The notes beneath the pieces were generated by a model. The model saw only the letters and a program-made list of their open reading frames with translations. It was not told where the DNA came from and did no database searches. Below are positions 8,282-17,122 of a stretch of 64,000 bases of DNA, one piece after another. The stretch's first letter is position 1; the number at the start of each line of letters is the position of its first letter. A program made the translations under genes and the position numbers. This DNA is from an uncultured Parabacteroides sp. (GTDB lineage Bacteria; Bacteroidota; Bacteroidia; Bacteroidales; Tannerellaceae): NCBI GenBank assembly GCA_900770835.1, contig CAAGLQ010000049.1:4758-68757 (forward strand), written 5' to 3'.

Positions 8282-9334
8282 ATGAGAAAATCTTATTTGT
8301 TGTTGGCTGGGGTGGCGCTCATGAGTGCTTTCACAGCATGTAGTAATGAGGAGGATATTCCTCAGGCAGCTCAGGCCAATGGCTCTGAGCTGGTGATCAA
8401 GAACGTAGGTGTGGCCGAGGTTGGTACTAAGGCAGGGATTCGTGGAAATGCTTTTGCGGATGGTGCACAATTGGCAATTTTCCTGAACAGCGGTGATTTA
8501 GGATCTTCGTATAATGCAAGTGGTGATTTTAAAGAAACCACGAATATTTTGTTTGAGAAGTCAGCTGGGGCATGGCAGTGGACGGGAGGTACGATCATGC
8601 TTTCTAATACAGTTGGTACTGTACGTGCTTATTATCCTTATGCAGATGGAAATAAGACACAAGATGGTACAGCAATTCCAGTAACTGTGGCTGCCGAACA
8701 GACTTCTATTTCTACTGGTACTACCGATGTTAGTGACCAAAAAGATTATATGTATGCAGAGGCAGTTAGTAATATCAGCAATGCTTCAGGTAAGTCTACG
8801 ATTGGGACTTTAACTATGAAGCATGCATTGGCTATGGTTACCTTTGAGATTGCTAATAGTTCAACAACTCCTTATAAAGGAGCCGGAAAGATCTCTTCTA
8901 TTAAGTTGTATAATAACGCTCCTGAATCAAAGGCTGTGATCCAGACAGGCGATGGAACAATGAATATCAATGATGGTTCTATTTCAATTGGGTCGCCTGT
9001 AACTGCGGGTGTTACGACAAACATCGCTGAGGGATCGCAGAATTTCTTGAATAAAACGAACGAAGCCAACCCTGAACTGGTTCCTCATATTTTGATTAAA
9101 CCCTATACTGAGGATGGCGGTTTTGCGCAGGGCGATGTTAAGGTGTCATTCGTTATTGATGGCGCTACTTATATCTTGGGCTTGCCAGCAATTGCAAGTG
9201 GCTATGAGGCGGGTAAAAACTATGTATATAGCTTCACTCTTGCGGGTACCCAATTGGAAATTACTAGTGTTGAGATTACAGATTGGACCAAGGAGTCTCA
9301 AGATGGTGGTACAATTAAACAGCCGGAGGCTTAG
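8282..9334 (+). CDS. fimbrillin family lipoprotein, tandem copy 1
   Basis: A 350-residue lipoprotein (signal MRKSYLLLAGVALMSAFTAC, lipidated Cys20). Fimbrillin features are VRAYYPYA near residue 118, QKDYMYAEAV near 157, and MKHALAMVTFEI near 179. In type V pili the precursor is lipidated, matured by an arginine-specific protease and assembled by strand exchange; a TKAGI segment near residues 49-53 is where such cleavage might fall. It is the first of four tandem paralogs that share the signal-peptide sequence. Its base composition is more A/T-rich than the flanking genes. Confidence 0.88.
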   Translation: MRKSYLLLAGVALMSAFTACSNEEDIPQAAQANGSELVIKNVGVAEVGTKAGIRGNAFADGAQLAIFLNSGDLGSSYNASGDFKETTNILFEKSAGAWQWTGGTIMLSNTVGTVRAYYPYADGNKTQDGTAIPVTVAAEQTSISTGTTDVSDQKDYMYAEAVSNISNASGKSTIGTLTMKHALAMVTFEIANSSTTPYKGAGKISSIKLYNNAPESKAVIQTGDGTMNINDGSISIGSPVTAGVTTNIAEGSQNFLNKTNEANPELVPHILIKPYTEDGGFAQGDVKVSFVIDGATYILGLPAIASGYEAGKNYVYSFTLAGTQLEITSVEITDWTKESQDGGTIKQPEA

Positions 9335-9353
9335 CTTGATTTTATCATAATCC

Positions 9354-9373
9354 CATCTGTGTTAACGTAGATG
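9354..9373 (+). terminator. weak intergenic hairpin between fimbrillins 1 and 2
   Basis: CATCT (9354-9358) pairs with AGATG (9369-9373) around a loop containing GTTAAC. It is weak and lacks a U-tract, but lies where the other gaps of the array carry stronger hairpins. Confidence 0.25.
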
Positions 9374-9412
9374 ACATATCTATAAAAATGAGTATTTATC
9401 AATGATATAACT

Positions 9413-10519
9413 ATGAAAAAGTCTTATTTATTATTGGCTGGTGTGGCACTCATGAGTGCTTTCACCGCATGTAGTAACGATGACGATATGCCGAAAGTGG
9501 CTAATGCCAATGGCTCTGAGTTGATCGTGAAATCCGTAGGTGTTGCAGGAATTGATACCAAGGCTGGTATTATGGCGAATAAGTTTACGAATAGCGAGAC
9601 ACTTGGCTTGTATATTTATAAAGGTGCAGGTATCAATGAGGGCGCTATCGCATCAGGTGATGAGAAGTATAACGTTGGAGATGGTTTGGTATCAACAATC
9701 AATGTACCTTATCAAACAAATGTTGGAGGAACTAGTTGGACTGCTACTCAACCCATCATTCTTTCCAATGTCAAGGGTAAGGTTTATGCTTACTATCCGT
9801 ATGCTAAATTCAACAACGCTGATGAGAATGAGGCAGATGATGGGTTAGCTGTTAAGGTATCTGTTCTCGCTGAGCAGGGTACTGGTCAGTCTGATGGTTC
9901 AAAAGACGATGTTCAGACAGATTATATGTGGGCAGACCCGAAATCAGATGTTTCTAATGCATCTAATTCTGTTTCTTTGACCATGAATCATGCGTTGACC
10001 ATGATTACGTTCAAGTTCAAACAGACAGCAGATAATACCCAGTATTATCCTGGTGAGGGTAAGGTCTCAGAGATTATTTTGAGAAACCAAACCAACGGTC
10101 ATGTTGTGAAAACGGGTGCTGCAACCATGAATATTGCCACTGGTGAGATTGACTTAGCTACAGCAGATGATGGTCAGATTAAGTTAACTCCGAATGACGG
10201 TGAGACTTTGATGGGTGAAGAGACTGCTTCCAAGTTACCGAGATTGCTGGTTTATCCTACAGAGGAAAATATTACAGCTAATGATGCAGAGGTATCTGTA
10301 AAAGTGGATGGTAATACATATACGGTTGCTATTCCGGCATTGATGGTAGATGCTCTAGCGTCTAAATGGTTACCCGGCAAGAACTATGAATATACCTTAA
10401 CAATGAAGGGTACTGGTCTCGAAATCTCTAATGTGGAAATTAGACAATGGGAGAATAAGAATGGTAACACAGGTGAGGATATGCCTGTTCAAACTCCAGT
10501 GGCTCCTGCGGAACCATAG
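9413..10519 (+). CDS. fimbrillin family lipoprotein, tandem copy 2
   Basis: A 368-residue lipoprotein (MKKSYLLLAGVALMSAFTAC, Cys20, then SNDDDMP). Fimbrillin motifs are KVYAYYPYA near residue 125, QTDYMWADP near 168 and MNHALTMITFKF near 194, with a C-terminal strand (LEISNVEIRQW). It shares almost its entire signal peptide with copies 1, 3 and 4, while the mature part diverges. It is most similar in layout to copy 3 (extra YNVGDGLVST-type insert). Likely a major or alternative pilus subunit. Confidence 0.88.
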   Translation: MKKSYLLLAGVALMSAFTACSNDDDMPKVANANGSELIVKSVGVAGIDTKAGIMANKFTNSETLGLYIYKGAGINEGAIASGDEKYNVGDGLVSTINVPYQTNVGGTSWTATQPIILSNVKGKVYAYYPYAKFNNADENEADDGLAVKVSVLAEQGTGQSDGSKDDVQTDYMWADPKSDVSNASNSVSLTMNHALTMITFKFKQTADNTQYYPGEGKVSEIILRNQTNGHVVKTGAATMNIATGEIDLATADDGQIKLTPNDGETLMGEETASKLPRLLVYPTEENITANDAEVSVKVDGNTYTVAIPALMVDALASKWLPGKNYEYTLTMKGTGLEISNVEIRQWENKNGNTGEDMPVQTPVAPAEP

Positions 10520-10555
10520 CCTTAACCTGATTAGGGTGTAAAAATGTACATTATG

Positions 10556-10586
10556 CTACTCCCTCTTAATAATGAGGGAGTAGTTT
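10556..10586 (+). terminator. hairpin terminator between fimbrillins 2 and 3
   Basis: A perfect 10-base-pair stem, CTACTCCCTC (10556-10565) with GAGGGAGTAG (10574-10583), and an 8-base loop, followed by TTTAATT. It could end or attenuate transcription after copy 2, grading expression along the array. Confidence 0.7.
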
Positions 10587-10618
10587 AATTCAATTCGAAT
10601 ATTATCATAACAATATCT

Positions 10619-11743
10619 ATGAAAAAGTCTTATTTATTTATGGCTGGTTTGGCACTCATGAGTGCCTTCACAGCATGTAGCAACGATGATGAGGTACCCA
10701 CTCAGATGGCTCAGAATGAAAACACTGAGTTGATTGTCAACACGGTTGGTGTATCTCAGGTGAATACAAAGGCAGGTATTAGGGCCGAAGAGTTCACAAA
10801 AGGAGAGTCATTAGGTTTGTATATATACCGTGGTGATGGCATTAAGGATGGTGCGATTTCTGGTGAGGATGCGAAATACAATGATGGTACTACAGGTATC
10901 TCTACGGTAAATGTGCCCTATCAGCAAAATTACAACACTACAGGTAAGTGGGGTGCAGTTCAACCTATTATGCTGTCTAATATTGTAGGTAAAGTATATG
11001 CATATTATCCTTATATTGCGAATAATAATGCAGCGGGTGATGATGTTGACGATGGATTAGCTGTTAAGGTTACAGTTAACGAGGACCAGGGCACAGGACA
11101 GTCTTCTGGTATTGAGGATGCAAATGGTCAAACTGATTACATGTGGGCTGATGTAAACGAGGGTGTTTCTAATATGAAACCTGTGGTCAACTTGTCAATG
11201 AATCATGCCTTGGCGATGATTTCATTTACATTTGTTCAATCTCCTGATGCAAACGATAAGTATCCGGGTATAGGACAAGTCAGTTCCATCGTATTAAAGA
11301 ATAAGGATGGTGGTGCTCATTCACCGGTAACAACTGGTAATGCTACAATGAATATTTCTGATGGTACTATTACTGGTAATGCAGCTGGTAGTATCACTGT
11401 TTCTGGAATTACAACTCCGACATTAATGGGTGTTTCAAGTAGTGTTAATCCCGAATTGATCCCTCGTATGTTGGTCTATCCGTCATCTCAAAACGTGGGA
11501 GACAATGAGGCACAAGTTGTTGTAACTGTAGATGGTAAAGCATATACCGTAGATATCCCTGCATTATTGGTCGCTGGTCAACCTGCAAAATGGGAGGCTA
11601 ATAAGAACTATGAGTATACCTTGACGCTCAGAGGTGTGGAATTAGTTGTAAATCAGGTGACTATCAAGACTTGGACGTTGGTTGAGGGTAATGACGGTGG
11701 TATGGATGTACAGAATCCTGACAGCCAGAATCGTCAACCATAA
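10619..11743 (+). CDS. fimbrillin family lipoprotein, tandem copy 3
   Basis: A 374-residue lipoprotein (MKKSYLFMAGLALMSAFTAC, Cys20). Fimbrillin motifs are KVYAYYPYI near residue 125, QTDYMWADV near 174 and MNHALAMISFTF near 200, with a conserved C-terminal strand ending LVVNQVTIKTW. It is close to copy 2 in length and motif spacing, suggesting a relatively recent duplication. It is preceded by a strong hairpin and followed by another, so it could be expressed at a different level from its neighbours. Confidence 0.88.
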   Translation: MKKSYLFMAGLALMSAFTACSNDDEVPTQMAQNENTELIVNTVGVSQVNTKAGIRAEEFTKGESLGLYIYRGDGIKDGAISGEDAKYNDGTTGISTVNVPYQQNYNTTGKWGAVQPIMLSNIVGKVYAYYPYIANNNAAGDDVDDGLAVKVTVNEDQGTGQSSGIEDANGQTDYMWADVNEGVSNMKPVVNLSMNHALAMISFTFVQSPDANDKYPGIGQVSSIVLKNKDGGAHSPVTTGNATMNISDGTITGNAAGSITVSGITTPTLMGVSSSVNPELIPRMLVYPSSQNVGDNEAQVVVTVDGKAYTVDIPALLVAGQPAKWEANKNYEYTLTLRGVELVVNQVTIKTWTLVEGNDGGMDVQNPDSQNRQP

Positions 11744-11763
11744 TTTGCGGCTTTTGGACATTT

Positions 11764-11785
11764 GCTCTTCCCTTTTGGGAAGGGC
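11764..11785 (+). terminator. hairpin terminator between fimbrillins 3 and 4
   Basis: GCTCTTCCC (11764-11772) pairs with GGGAAGGGC (11777-11785) around a TTTT loop, giving 9 pairs including one G-T. The downstream sequence ATTGTTGCATGTTTTTATT is T-rich. Confidence 0.65.
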
Positions 11786-11820
11786 ATTGTTGCATGTTTT
11801 TATTCATCAAATCAATTTCT

Positions 11821-12882
11821 ATGAAACAATCGTTCGCTTTATTGGTAGGCTTGGCGTTTATGAGTGCTTTCACAGCTTGTAGCAATGACGACGAGTTCGC
11901 TGTTGCTAAGACTGACAACCAATTGGTGGTTAAGGCTGTCGGTTTGGCTGGGGTGGATACTAAGGCGGGTATCACGGCTACGGCTTTTGCGGGTAATGAG
12001 TCTATCGGTTTGTATGTCAACAATGGACCGTTGGGTACGAAGTATGACAACGATGTTGACTACGAAAATGTCAAGTACACAGCCAACGGTGGTGCTGATT
12101 GGGCCACGGAGTCTATGGTAACATTGACCAACGTGTCAGGTACGGTTCGTGCTTATTATCCCTATTCTGAGGATAATGGGGTTTATACACCCAGTGATCC
12201 CAATGTTGCCAACAATGGTACATCTATCCAGCTGCGTGTAAACGCTACGCAGGGTACGGGTATCGGTGGTGTGACTGCGGATGATCCTGCTCAGATTGAC
12301 TATATGTGGGCTACCCCGGTAGAGAATGTAAGCAGCAGCAAGCCTGATGTTTCCTTGTCGTTGAACCATGCCTTGACGATGTTGAGCTTCCAGTTCACTA
12401 ATAGTACAGAGAAACCCTATCCGGGTGTTGGTAAGGTATCTAAGATCACCTTGAAGAACAAGGATGGTGTGACTCCGTTAAAGGCAGGATTGGCAACGAT
12501 GAATATAGACAATGGGGAAATCACATTGGATGCTGGGGCGGCTGCGGCTGAGTTTAGCGTTTTGCCGAATGCTGAGTCTTTGAAGAATGTGGCTGACCTG
12601 AATGCGATGCCTCGTTTCTTGGTGTTCCCGGCGAATACGGCAACGGCAACCAATATCAATGCGGGCGATATCATTGCCGAGATTATCTTGGATGATGTGA
12701 AGTTCTCCTTGAAACTACCGGCTATTCCTGGTGGTTTTGTCGCTGGCAAGAACTATCAATTCCAATTCACCATAAAGGGTGTTGAGCTTGAGGTGGATCA
12801 GGTTACGATCAAACCGTGGGTTACTATACCTACATCGGCAGGCGATATTCAGGATCCGGATGATCAGGTGCGTGTGCCATAA
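11821..12882 (+). CDS. fimbrillin family lipoprotein, tandem copy 4
   Basis: A 353-residue lipoprotein. I chose the ATG at 11821 because it opens the shared signal peptide (MKQSFALLVGLAFMSAFTAC); an in-frame ATG at 11794 would add nine residues. Fimbrillin motifs are VRAYYPYS near residue 110, QIDYMWATP near 157 and LNHALTMLSFQF near 181. Its G+C content is visibly higher than that of copies 1-3, so it may have a different history. Confidence 0.87.
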   Translation: MKQSFALLVGLAFMSAFTACSNDDEFAVAKTDNQLVVKAVGLAGVDTKAGITATAFAGNESIGLYVNNGPLGTKYDNDVDYENVKYTANGGADWATESMVTLTNVSGTVRAYYPYSEDNGVYTPSDPNVANNGTSIQLRVNATQGTGIGGVTADDPAQIDYMWATPVENVSSSKPDVSLSLNHALTMLSFQFTNSTEKPYPGVGKVSKITLKNKDGVTPLKAGLATMNIDNGEITLDAGAAAAEFSVLPNAESLKNVADLNAMPRFLVFPANTATATNINAGDIIAEIILDDVKFSLKLPAIPGGFVAGKNYQFQFTIKGVELEVDQVTIKPWVTIPTSAGDIQDPDDQVRVP

Positions 12883-12917
12883 TCAAGTTTAATCCTGTAC
12901 TATTTATTTTTTATGGG

Positions 12918-12941
12918 TAGAGGGATGTGCTCATCACTCTA
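12918..12941 (+). terminator. hairpin after fimbrillin 4
   Basis: TAGAGGGATG (12918-12927) pairs with CATCACTCTA (12932-12941) with one mismatch and a TGCT loop. It is the third clear hairpin in a gap of the fimbrillin array. Confidence 0.5.
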
Positions 12942-12966
12942 TTTACACAACTAATTGATTTTTACA

Positions 12967-13512
12967 ATGAAATTAAAGTATTTGCTGGTTTTGTCGTTGT
13001 TGTGTGCCTGCTGCATGGGGGCACAGGCGCAGAGTATGGGTGTGAAAACATCTGCCACGCTTTGGGCAACCTTGACACCGAACGTGGAGCTTAGCTATGT
13101 GGTGACTGAACATATTACGGCGCACTTGCCGGTGCAGTATAATCCCTTTGTGCTGGGCGAGAACTCGCGGTTCCAACAGCTGACGGTCATGCCGGGTGCG
13201 CGCTATTGGTTTAAATTGGCGCACGCTCGCTATTTTGTTTCTGGCTACGCCATCGCTTCGCGTTTCCACGTTGGGGGTTGGTTTGACCAACCGTATCGGT
13301 ACGATGGCAAGTGCTTTGGCTTGGGCATTGGTGGTGGCTATAGCTGGTTGCTGAGTAAGTGCTTTAATTTAGAGGCTGAGTTGGGGTTTGGTGGTGCATA
13401 CGCCAACTACGACAAGTGCTATTGGCCCAAGAACTCCAAACGGATTTCGAATGAGAAGGGTATTCGTTTCTTTCCCTCTAAGTTCGATGTGAGTCTGGTC
13501 TATTTCTTTTGA
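12967..13512 (+). CDS. DUF3575-type outer-membrane protein
   Basis: A 181-residue protein with a signal peptide (MKLKYLLVLSLLCACCMGAQAQ, cleavage after QAQ). The mature part alternates short hydrophobic strands with aromatic ends (YFVSGYAIASRF, FGLGIGGGYSWLL, FDVSLVYFF), as expected of a small beta-barrel ending in Phe. DUF3575 proteins are regular members of Bacteroidales fimbrial loci, usually next to a DUF3868 gene, which is the case here. They are thought to serve at the outer membrane during pilus biogenesis; the exact role is unknown. Confidence 0.75.
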   Translation: MKLKYLLVLSLLCACCMGAQAQSMGVKTSATLWATLTPNVELSYVVTEHITAHLPVQYNPFVLGENSRFQQLTVMPGARYWFKLAHARYFVSGYAIASRFHVGGWFDQPYRYDGKCFGLGIGGGYSWLLSKCFNLEAELGFGGAYANYDKCYWPKNSKRISNEKGIRFFPSKFDVSLVYFF

Positions 13513-13530
13513 TATGGAGTGTTTAAGGAT

Positions 13531-15291
13531 ATGCGCAGAGTCGGGATTCAACATATTATTACTGCTTGCTTGCTGCTGACAGTGGGGTGTAATACGCGCT
13601 ACCAGCTGGATAAGATGCAACGGAAGGAGGGTATTGTCAATATCAGACAGCCGCTCCGTAGCGAGAAGAAGGAGCAGGCTGACTCTACCGCGGTTCCGAA
13701 AGAGATTAAGTTTAAAGATAAGGACGGTAAAGAGGTCAACATCTTGAGTGGTGAGCTCGATGGGGATGATTATATCTATTCCGTCCAATTGGAGGGGGTC
13801 GAGGTCGTGGCGAAGTCCAAGACGGTCCCCGAACGGGATGGTATGATTACCATCTCTTTTATCGTCTGTGTGCCGGCTAGCTACCTGCAGAGCGAATGGC
13901 GACTGACGGTGCATCCGAGCTTGGATAACAATGGGGTGATTACACAGCTGAAACCGGTGGTGCTCTCTGGGTCTGATTTTCGGACGATCACCAATCGGCA
14001 TCGTTTCTACTCGGACAAGGGGGCGCTGGCGGATCTGAAGCTGGAGCGTGATCTGTTGGAGCGCCGAATGGCACTGAGCAGTAAGCATGCGCCGAGCCAG
14101 CAGGAGGTGGATTCCCTAGAGGCGGTGCTGACAAATTGGGATGAGACACGGAGCGCACTGTATGCGCAGGACTGGAAACTGGATTCGATTATCCAACGGA
14201 AATCGAATTTTGAGTATTACTATAACCAGGAGTTCCCGAGCGAGGATATGGAGAAGAAACTGAAGCTCTCCTTTACAGCGGACATTCAGGATCTGGATGG
14301 GCGACAGTATGACCTTGCCTTCGGTGATACGTTGAACTATTTCATCTCTTCGATGATGCAGTTTCTGGATCGTACGCCTCGCTATGTACGGCAGACGATC
14401 TATCGTAAGTCAACGGAGAGTACCTCTTGCTATATCAATTTCCCGGTGGGTTCAACCGTAGTGCTGGATACATTAGGAAACAATAGGGAGGAACTGGATA
14501 AGGTGAGTCAGAAAATGCGTGAGATCAACGAGGGGAACGAGTTTGTGATTGACTCGATCTTGTTGATGGCGGGCTGCTCGCCCGAGGGGGCGTACGAGAT
14601 GAACCGCACGCTGGCGGCGGGCCGTGCGTCTGCGTTGCATACCTATCTGGCTCCGGTGCTGGAGTCAAATGCCGAGGCGGTGGAGCTGGTTAAGGAGAAG
14701 CCGCAGGCGGAGAACTGGGACAAGCTGATCAAGCTGATACGGGATAAGAAGTTTGAGAACCAGGATGGCATCATGGCGATCATCCGGGAGACGGAGGATC
14801 TCGATCAGCGCGAGTTTAAGATAAGGAATGACTTTCCGGAGGAGTACGAGGTGATTCGTAATGAGCTCTACCCGGAGCTGCGTTCCGTCGATTTTGTGTT
14901 TTACCTCTCTCGTAGGGGTATGGTGGAGGACGTCGTTTATACGGACGTGATTGACACGGCTTATGCGAATGCGATCAAGCTGATGGATAAGCGTAAGTAT
15001 AAGGAGGCGATGCCTAAACTGTTGGAGTATAAGGATTGGAACATGGCGATTTGTTATATGTCGCTGGGTTACAACGATTCTGCGATAAAGATTTTTGAGT
15101 CACTGCCACAGAACCCCGATAGGGATTATATGCTGGCGATTCTCTATTCCCGGGTGGGACGCATTGAGGATGCGGTGGCGACCTTCGTTCGGTGCTGCCA
15201 GGAGGATGACTCTAAAATCGATAGGGGTGAATTGGATCCGGAGATTTCAAAGTTGATGGATCAATATAAGTTACGAGATCGTTTATATTGA
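13531..15291 (+). CDS. DUF3868-type lipoprotein with OmpA-like and TPR regions
   Basis: A 586-residue lipoprotein (lipobox LLTVGC, Cys20 from the ATG at 13531; a GTG at 13519 is an alternative). Residues 75-165 resemble DUF3868 (GVEVVAKSKTV... VLSGSDFRTI). A coiled-coil stretch follows near residues 175-220. An OmpA-like section lies near residues 340-370 (LLMAGCSPEGAYEMNRTLAAG). The C-terminal 100 residues look like TPR helices (NMAICYMSLGYNDSAIKIF). In fimbrial loci this protein follows DUF3575 and is believed to help assembly or anchoring. Confidence 0.78.
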   Translation: MRRVGIQHIITACLLLTVGCNTRYQLDKMQRKEGIVNIRQPLRSEKKEQADSTAVPKEIKFKDKDGKEVNILSGELDGDDYIYSVQLEGVEVVAKSKTVPERDGMITISFIVCVPASYLQSEWRLTVHPSLDNNGVITQLKPVVLSGSDFRTITNRHRFYSDKGALADLKLERDLLERRMALSSKHAPSQQEVDSLEAVLTNWDETRSALYAQDWKLDSIIQRKSNFEYYYNQEFPSEDMEKKLKLSFTADIQDLDGRQYDLAFGDTLNYFISSMMQFLDRTPRYVRQTIYRKSTESTSCYINFPVGSTVVLDTLGNNREELDKVSQKMREINEGNEFVIDSILLMAGCSPEGAYEMNRTLAAGRASALHTYLAPVLESNAEAVELVKEKPQAENWDKLIKLIRDKKFENQDGIMAIIRETEDLDQREFKIRNDFPEEYEVIRNELYPELRSVDFVFYLSRRGMVEDVVYTDVIDTAYANAIKLMDKRKYKEAMPKLLEYKDWNMAICYMSLGYNDSAIKIFESLPQNPDRDYMLAILYSRVGRIEDAVATFVRCCQEDDSKIDRGELDPEISKLMDQYKLRDRLY

Positions 15292-15304
15292 ATTGGATTT
15301 TTAT

Positions 15305-16210
15305 ATGAGAATGTCACGGTTAAAGCATTGGTTGGGTTTGGGCTGCTTGGCTTCGGTCATGGCGTGCTCAGACGATGCGCAGTGGGTGGATCATACCGCA
15401 CAGCTTCAAGTGTCGGTGGCTATCTCGGACGGGATCTTGACCAAAGGCTTGGTTGAGGGTACGTCGTTCGACAATGGAGCGAAGATCGGTTTGTACCTTG
15501 AGGGGATGTCCGCTACTGCCTACGATGGTTATTCCTATAAGAATGTTTGTTTCACGTCATCGATTGTGGATGAGGTACAGTCCTGGTCGGGTGGGCCGAT
15601 CCTGCTCTCTTCAACCAAAGGGAAGGTGTTTTGCTACTGGCCTTTCAAAGAGGAGGGGTATGCGAACTATACGGCAGTGCCTATTTCAGCGGCCGATCAG
15701 ATCGATTATATGTATAGTGGCTGGCATACCGATGTCTCTAATGCGAATGCGGCCCTGTCCGTGACGATGAAACATGCGCTGACTGCTGTCCAGTTTAATG
15801 TGAAACGGGGTGACTACACGGGTGTAGGTAATCTAACGGATGTCAAGATCGCTTCTGAGGGTCTGGGGGCTACGGGTAACCTGGACTTCTCCACGGGTGC
15901 TCTCTCGAATCTAACAGTAGGGGAGATAACGCTGACTGGGCTGGATGCCAACTTGGTGGCGGATCCGGCGTATGAGGCGAAGCTGCTGGCGCTGCCGATG
16001 GGTCTTGGGCAGGCGAAATCGATTCAGGCGTCCTTCACGATCGATGGGAAGGTGTTCCCGATTGAGTTGAGCGTGACGGAGCCGTGTGCGGCGGGTAGCA
16101 AGTATGTCTATGAGATTACTCTCAATAGTCTGGGTCTTGTCGTGCAGCGAGTGACGGTGACCAAATGGGCCGACAGTGGGGTGGATCAGAGTATTGATAC
16201 GCAGTTATAA
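15305..16210 (+). CDS. fimbrillin family lipoprotein
   Basis: A 301-residue lipoprotein, starting at the ATG at 15305 that gives a clean signal (lipobox SVMAC, Cys21). Fimbrillin motifs are KVFCYWPFK near residue 110, QIDYMYSGW near 134 and MKHALTAVQFNV near 156. It follows the DUF3868 gene by 13 bases and precedes the anchor-like gene by 12. In similar loci genes in this position encode accessory or tip subunits. Confidence 0.82.
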   Translation: MRMSRLKHWLGLGCLASVMACSDDAQWVDHTAQLQVSVAISDGILTKGLVEGTSFDNGAKIGLYLEGMSATAYDGYSYKNVCFTSSIVDEVQSWSGGPILLSSTKGKVFCYWPFKEEGYANYTAVPISAADQIDYMYSGWHTDVSNANAALSVTMKHALTAVQFNVKRGDYTGVGNLTDVKIASEGLGATGNLDFSTGALSNLTVGEITLTGLDANLVADPAYEAKLLALPMGLGQAKSIQASFTIDGKVFPIELSVTEPCAAGSKYVYEITLNSLGLVVQRVTVTKWADSGVDQSIDTQL

Positions 16211-16222
16211 GAGGGGGTGACT

Positions 16223-17122
16223 ATGAATTGGAAATGTTTAGGCTTGGTTGTCTTATTGACCATAGGGGCATGCGAACCGATCAACGAGCAGAATTGGTTT
16301 GAGAACGAGGTGGTTACGCTGGATTGGACCGCCGCAAATCCGACAACGGGCTATCGCCCGTCTGAGGTGGGTTCCCTCGCTTTGTATTACTACCCGCAGG
16401 ATAAATCAGGCACGATGAGTTGCCAGGAGTATTTGTGCGACAAAGATGTGGTGTCGGTGCCGCTGGAGTCAGGTCACTATGACATGCTGGCGATCTCTAA
16501 TGATAAGAGTGTGCATAAGGATAAATATTATCGCTCGGCCTATGTAGCGTTTCAAACGGAACTGGACTCGCTCCAAAATCGGGTGATCGTGGCCGGTGGC
16601 GAGGAGATGATCTATAAGGGATCGCTGAGCGATGTGTCGGTCGAGAATGACCGTAAGCAGAGCCGGAAGGTGGTTCTGCATCGTTTATTGAAGAAGCTTA
16701 CCTTTATTGTGAATATCTTCGATTATCAAGAGCTGACGCATAATGTGGCGATCGAGATGTCGGGCGTTGCGTCCCGTATGTTGCTACATAACGAGAAACC
16801 AGAGGCGGACTCGGAGGCGATCCTGCGAACGCGTATCAACAAGCTGGGGCGTGAGGCGCAAACGGAGCTGGGCGTGCATACGACCTTCAAAGGTACGGTG
16901 CATGTGCTGGGGGTAACGGGGTACAACATCCTGAGCCTCGCGTTCGTTGACTGCAGGGGCGTAGAGAAGATGCTCGAACTGGATATTACCTCCTATCTCA
17001 AGACTTGGGATACCGAGGAGGCGGTGGTTTATGTCAACATCAATAGTCCGCAGGAGTATGCGAATCTTGAGCGTTGGAATACGATTAATGGGGATATCAT
17101 TATTAACAACCAAGACCTATGA
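16223..17122 (+). CDS. FimB/Mfa2-like (DUF5119-type) anchor lipoprotein
   Basis: A 299-residue lipoprotein (MNWKCLGLVVLLTIGAC, Cys17; a GTG at 16217 is an alternative start). Near the N-terminus VTLDWTAANP followed by LALYYYPQDKSG, and a mid-protein SGHYDMLAISND, match the pattern of FimB/Mfa2 and DUF5119 proteins, which anchor type V pili to the outer membrane and control their length. It overlaps the next fimbrillin gene by 4 bases. The family assignment is from motif reading and could be refined to either group. Confidence 0.7.
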   Translation: MNWKCLGLVVLLTIGACEPINEQNWFENEVVTLDWTAANPTTGYRPSEVGSLALYYYPQDKSGTMSCQEYLCDKDVVSVPLESGHYDMLAISNDKSVHKDKYYRSAYVAFQTELDSLQNRVIVAGGEEMIYKGSLSDVSVENDRKQSRKVVLHRLLKKLTFIVNIFDYQELTHNVAIEMSGVASRMLLHNEKPEADSEAILRTRINKLGREAQTELGVHTTFKGTVHVLGVTGYNILSLAFVDCRGVEKMLELDITSYLKTWDTEEAVVYVNINSPQEYANLERWNTINGDIIINNQDL

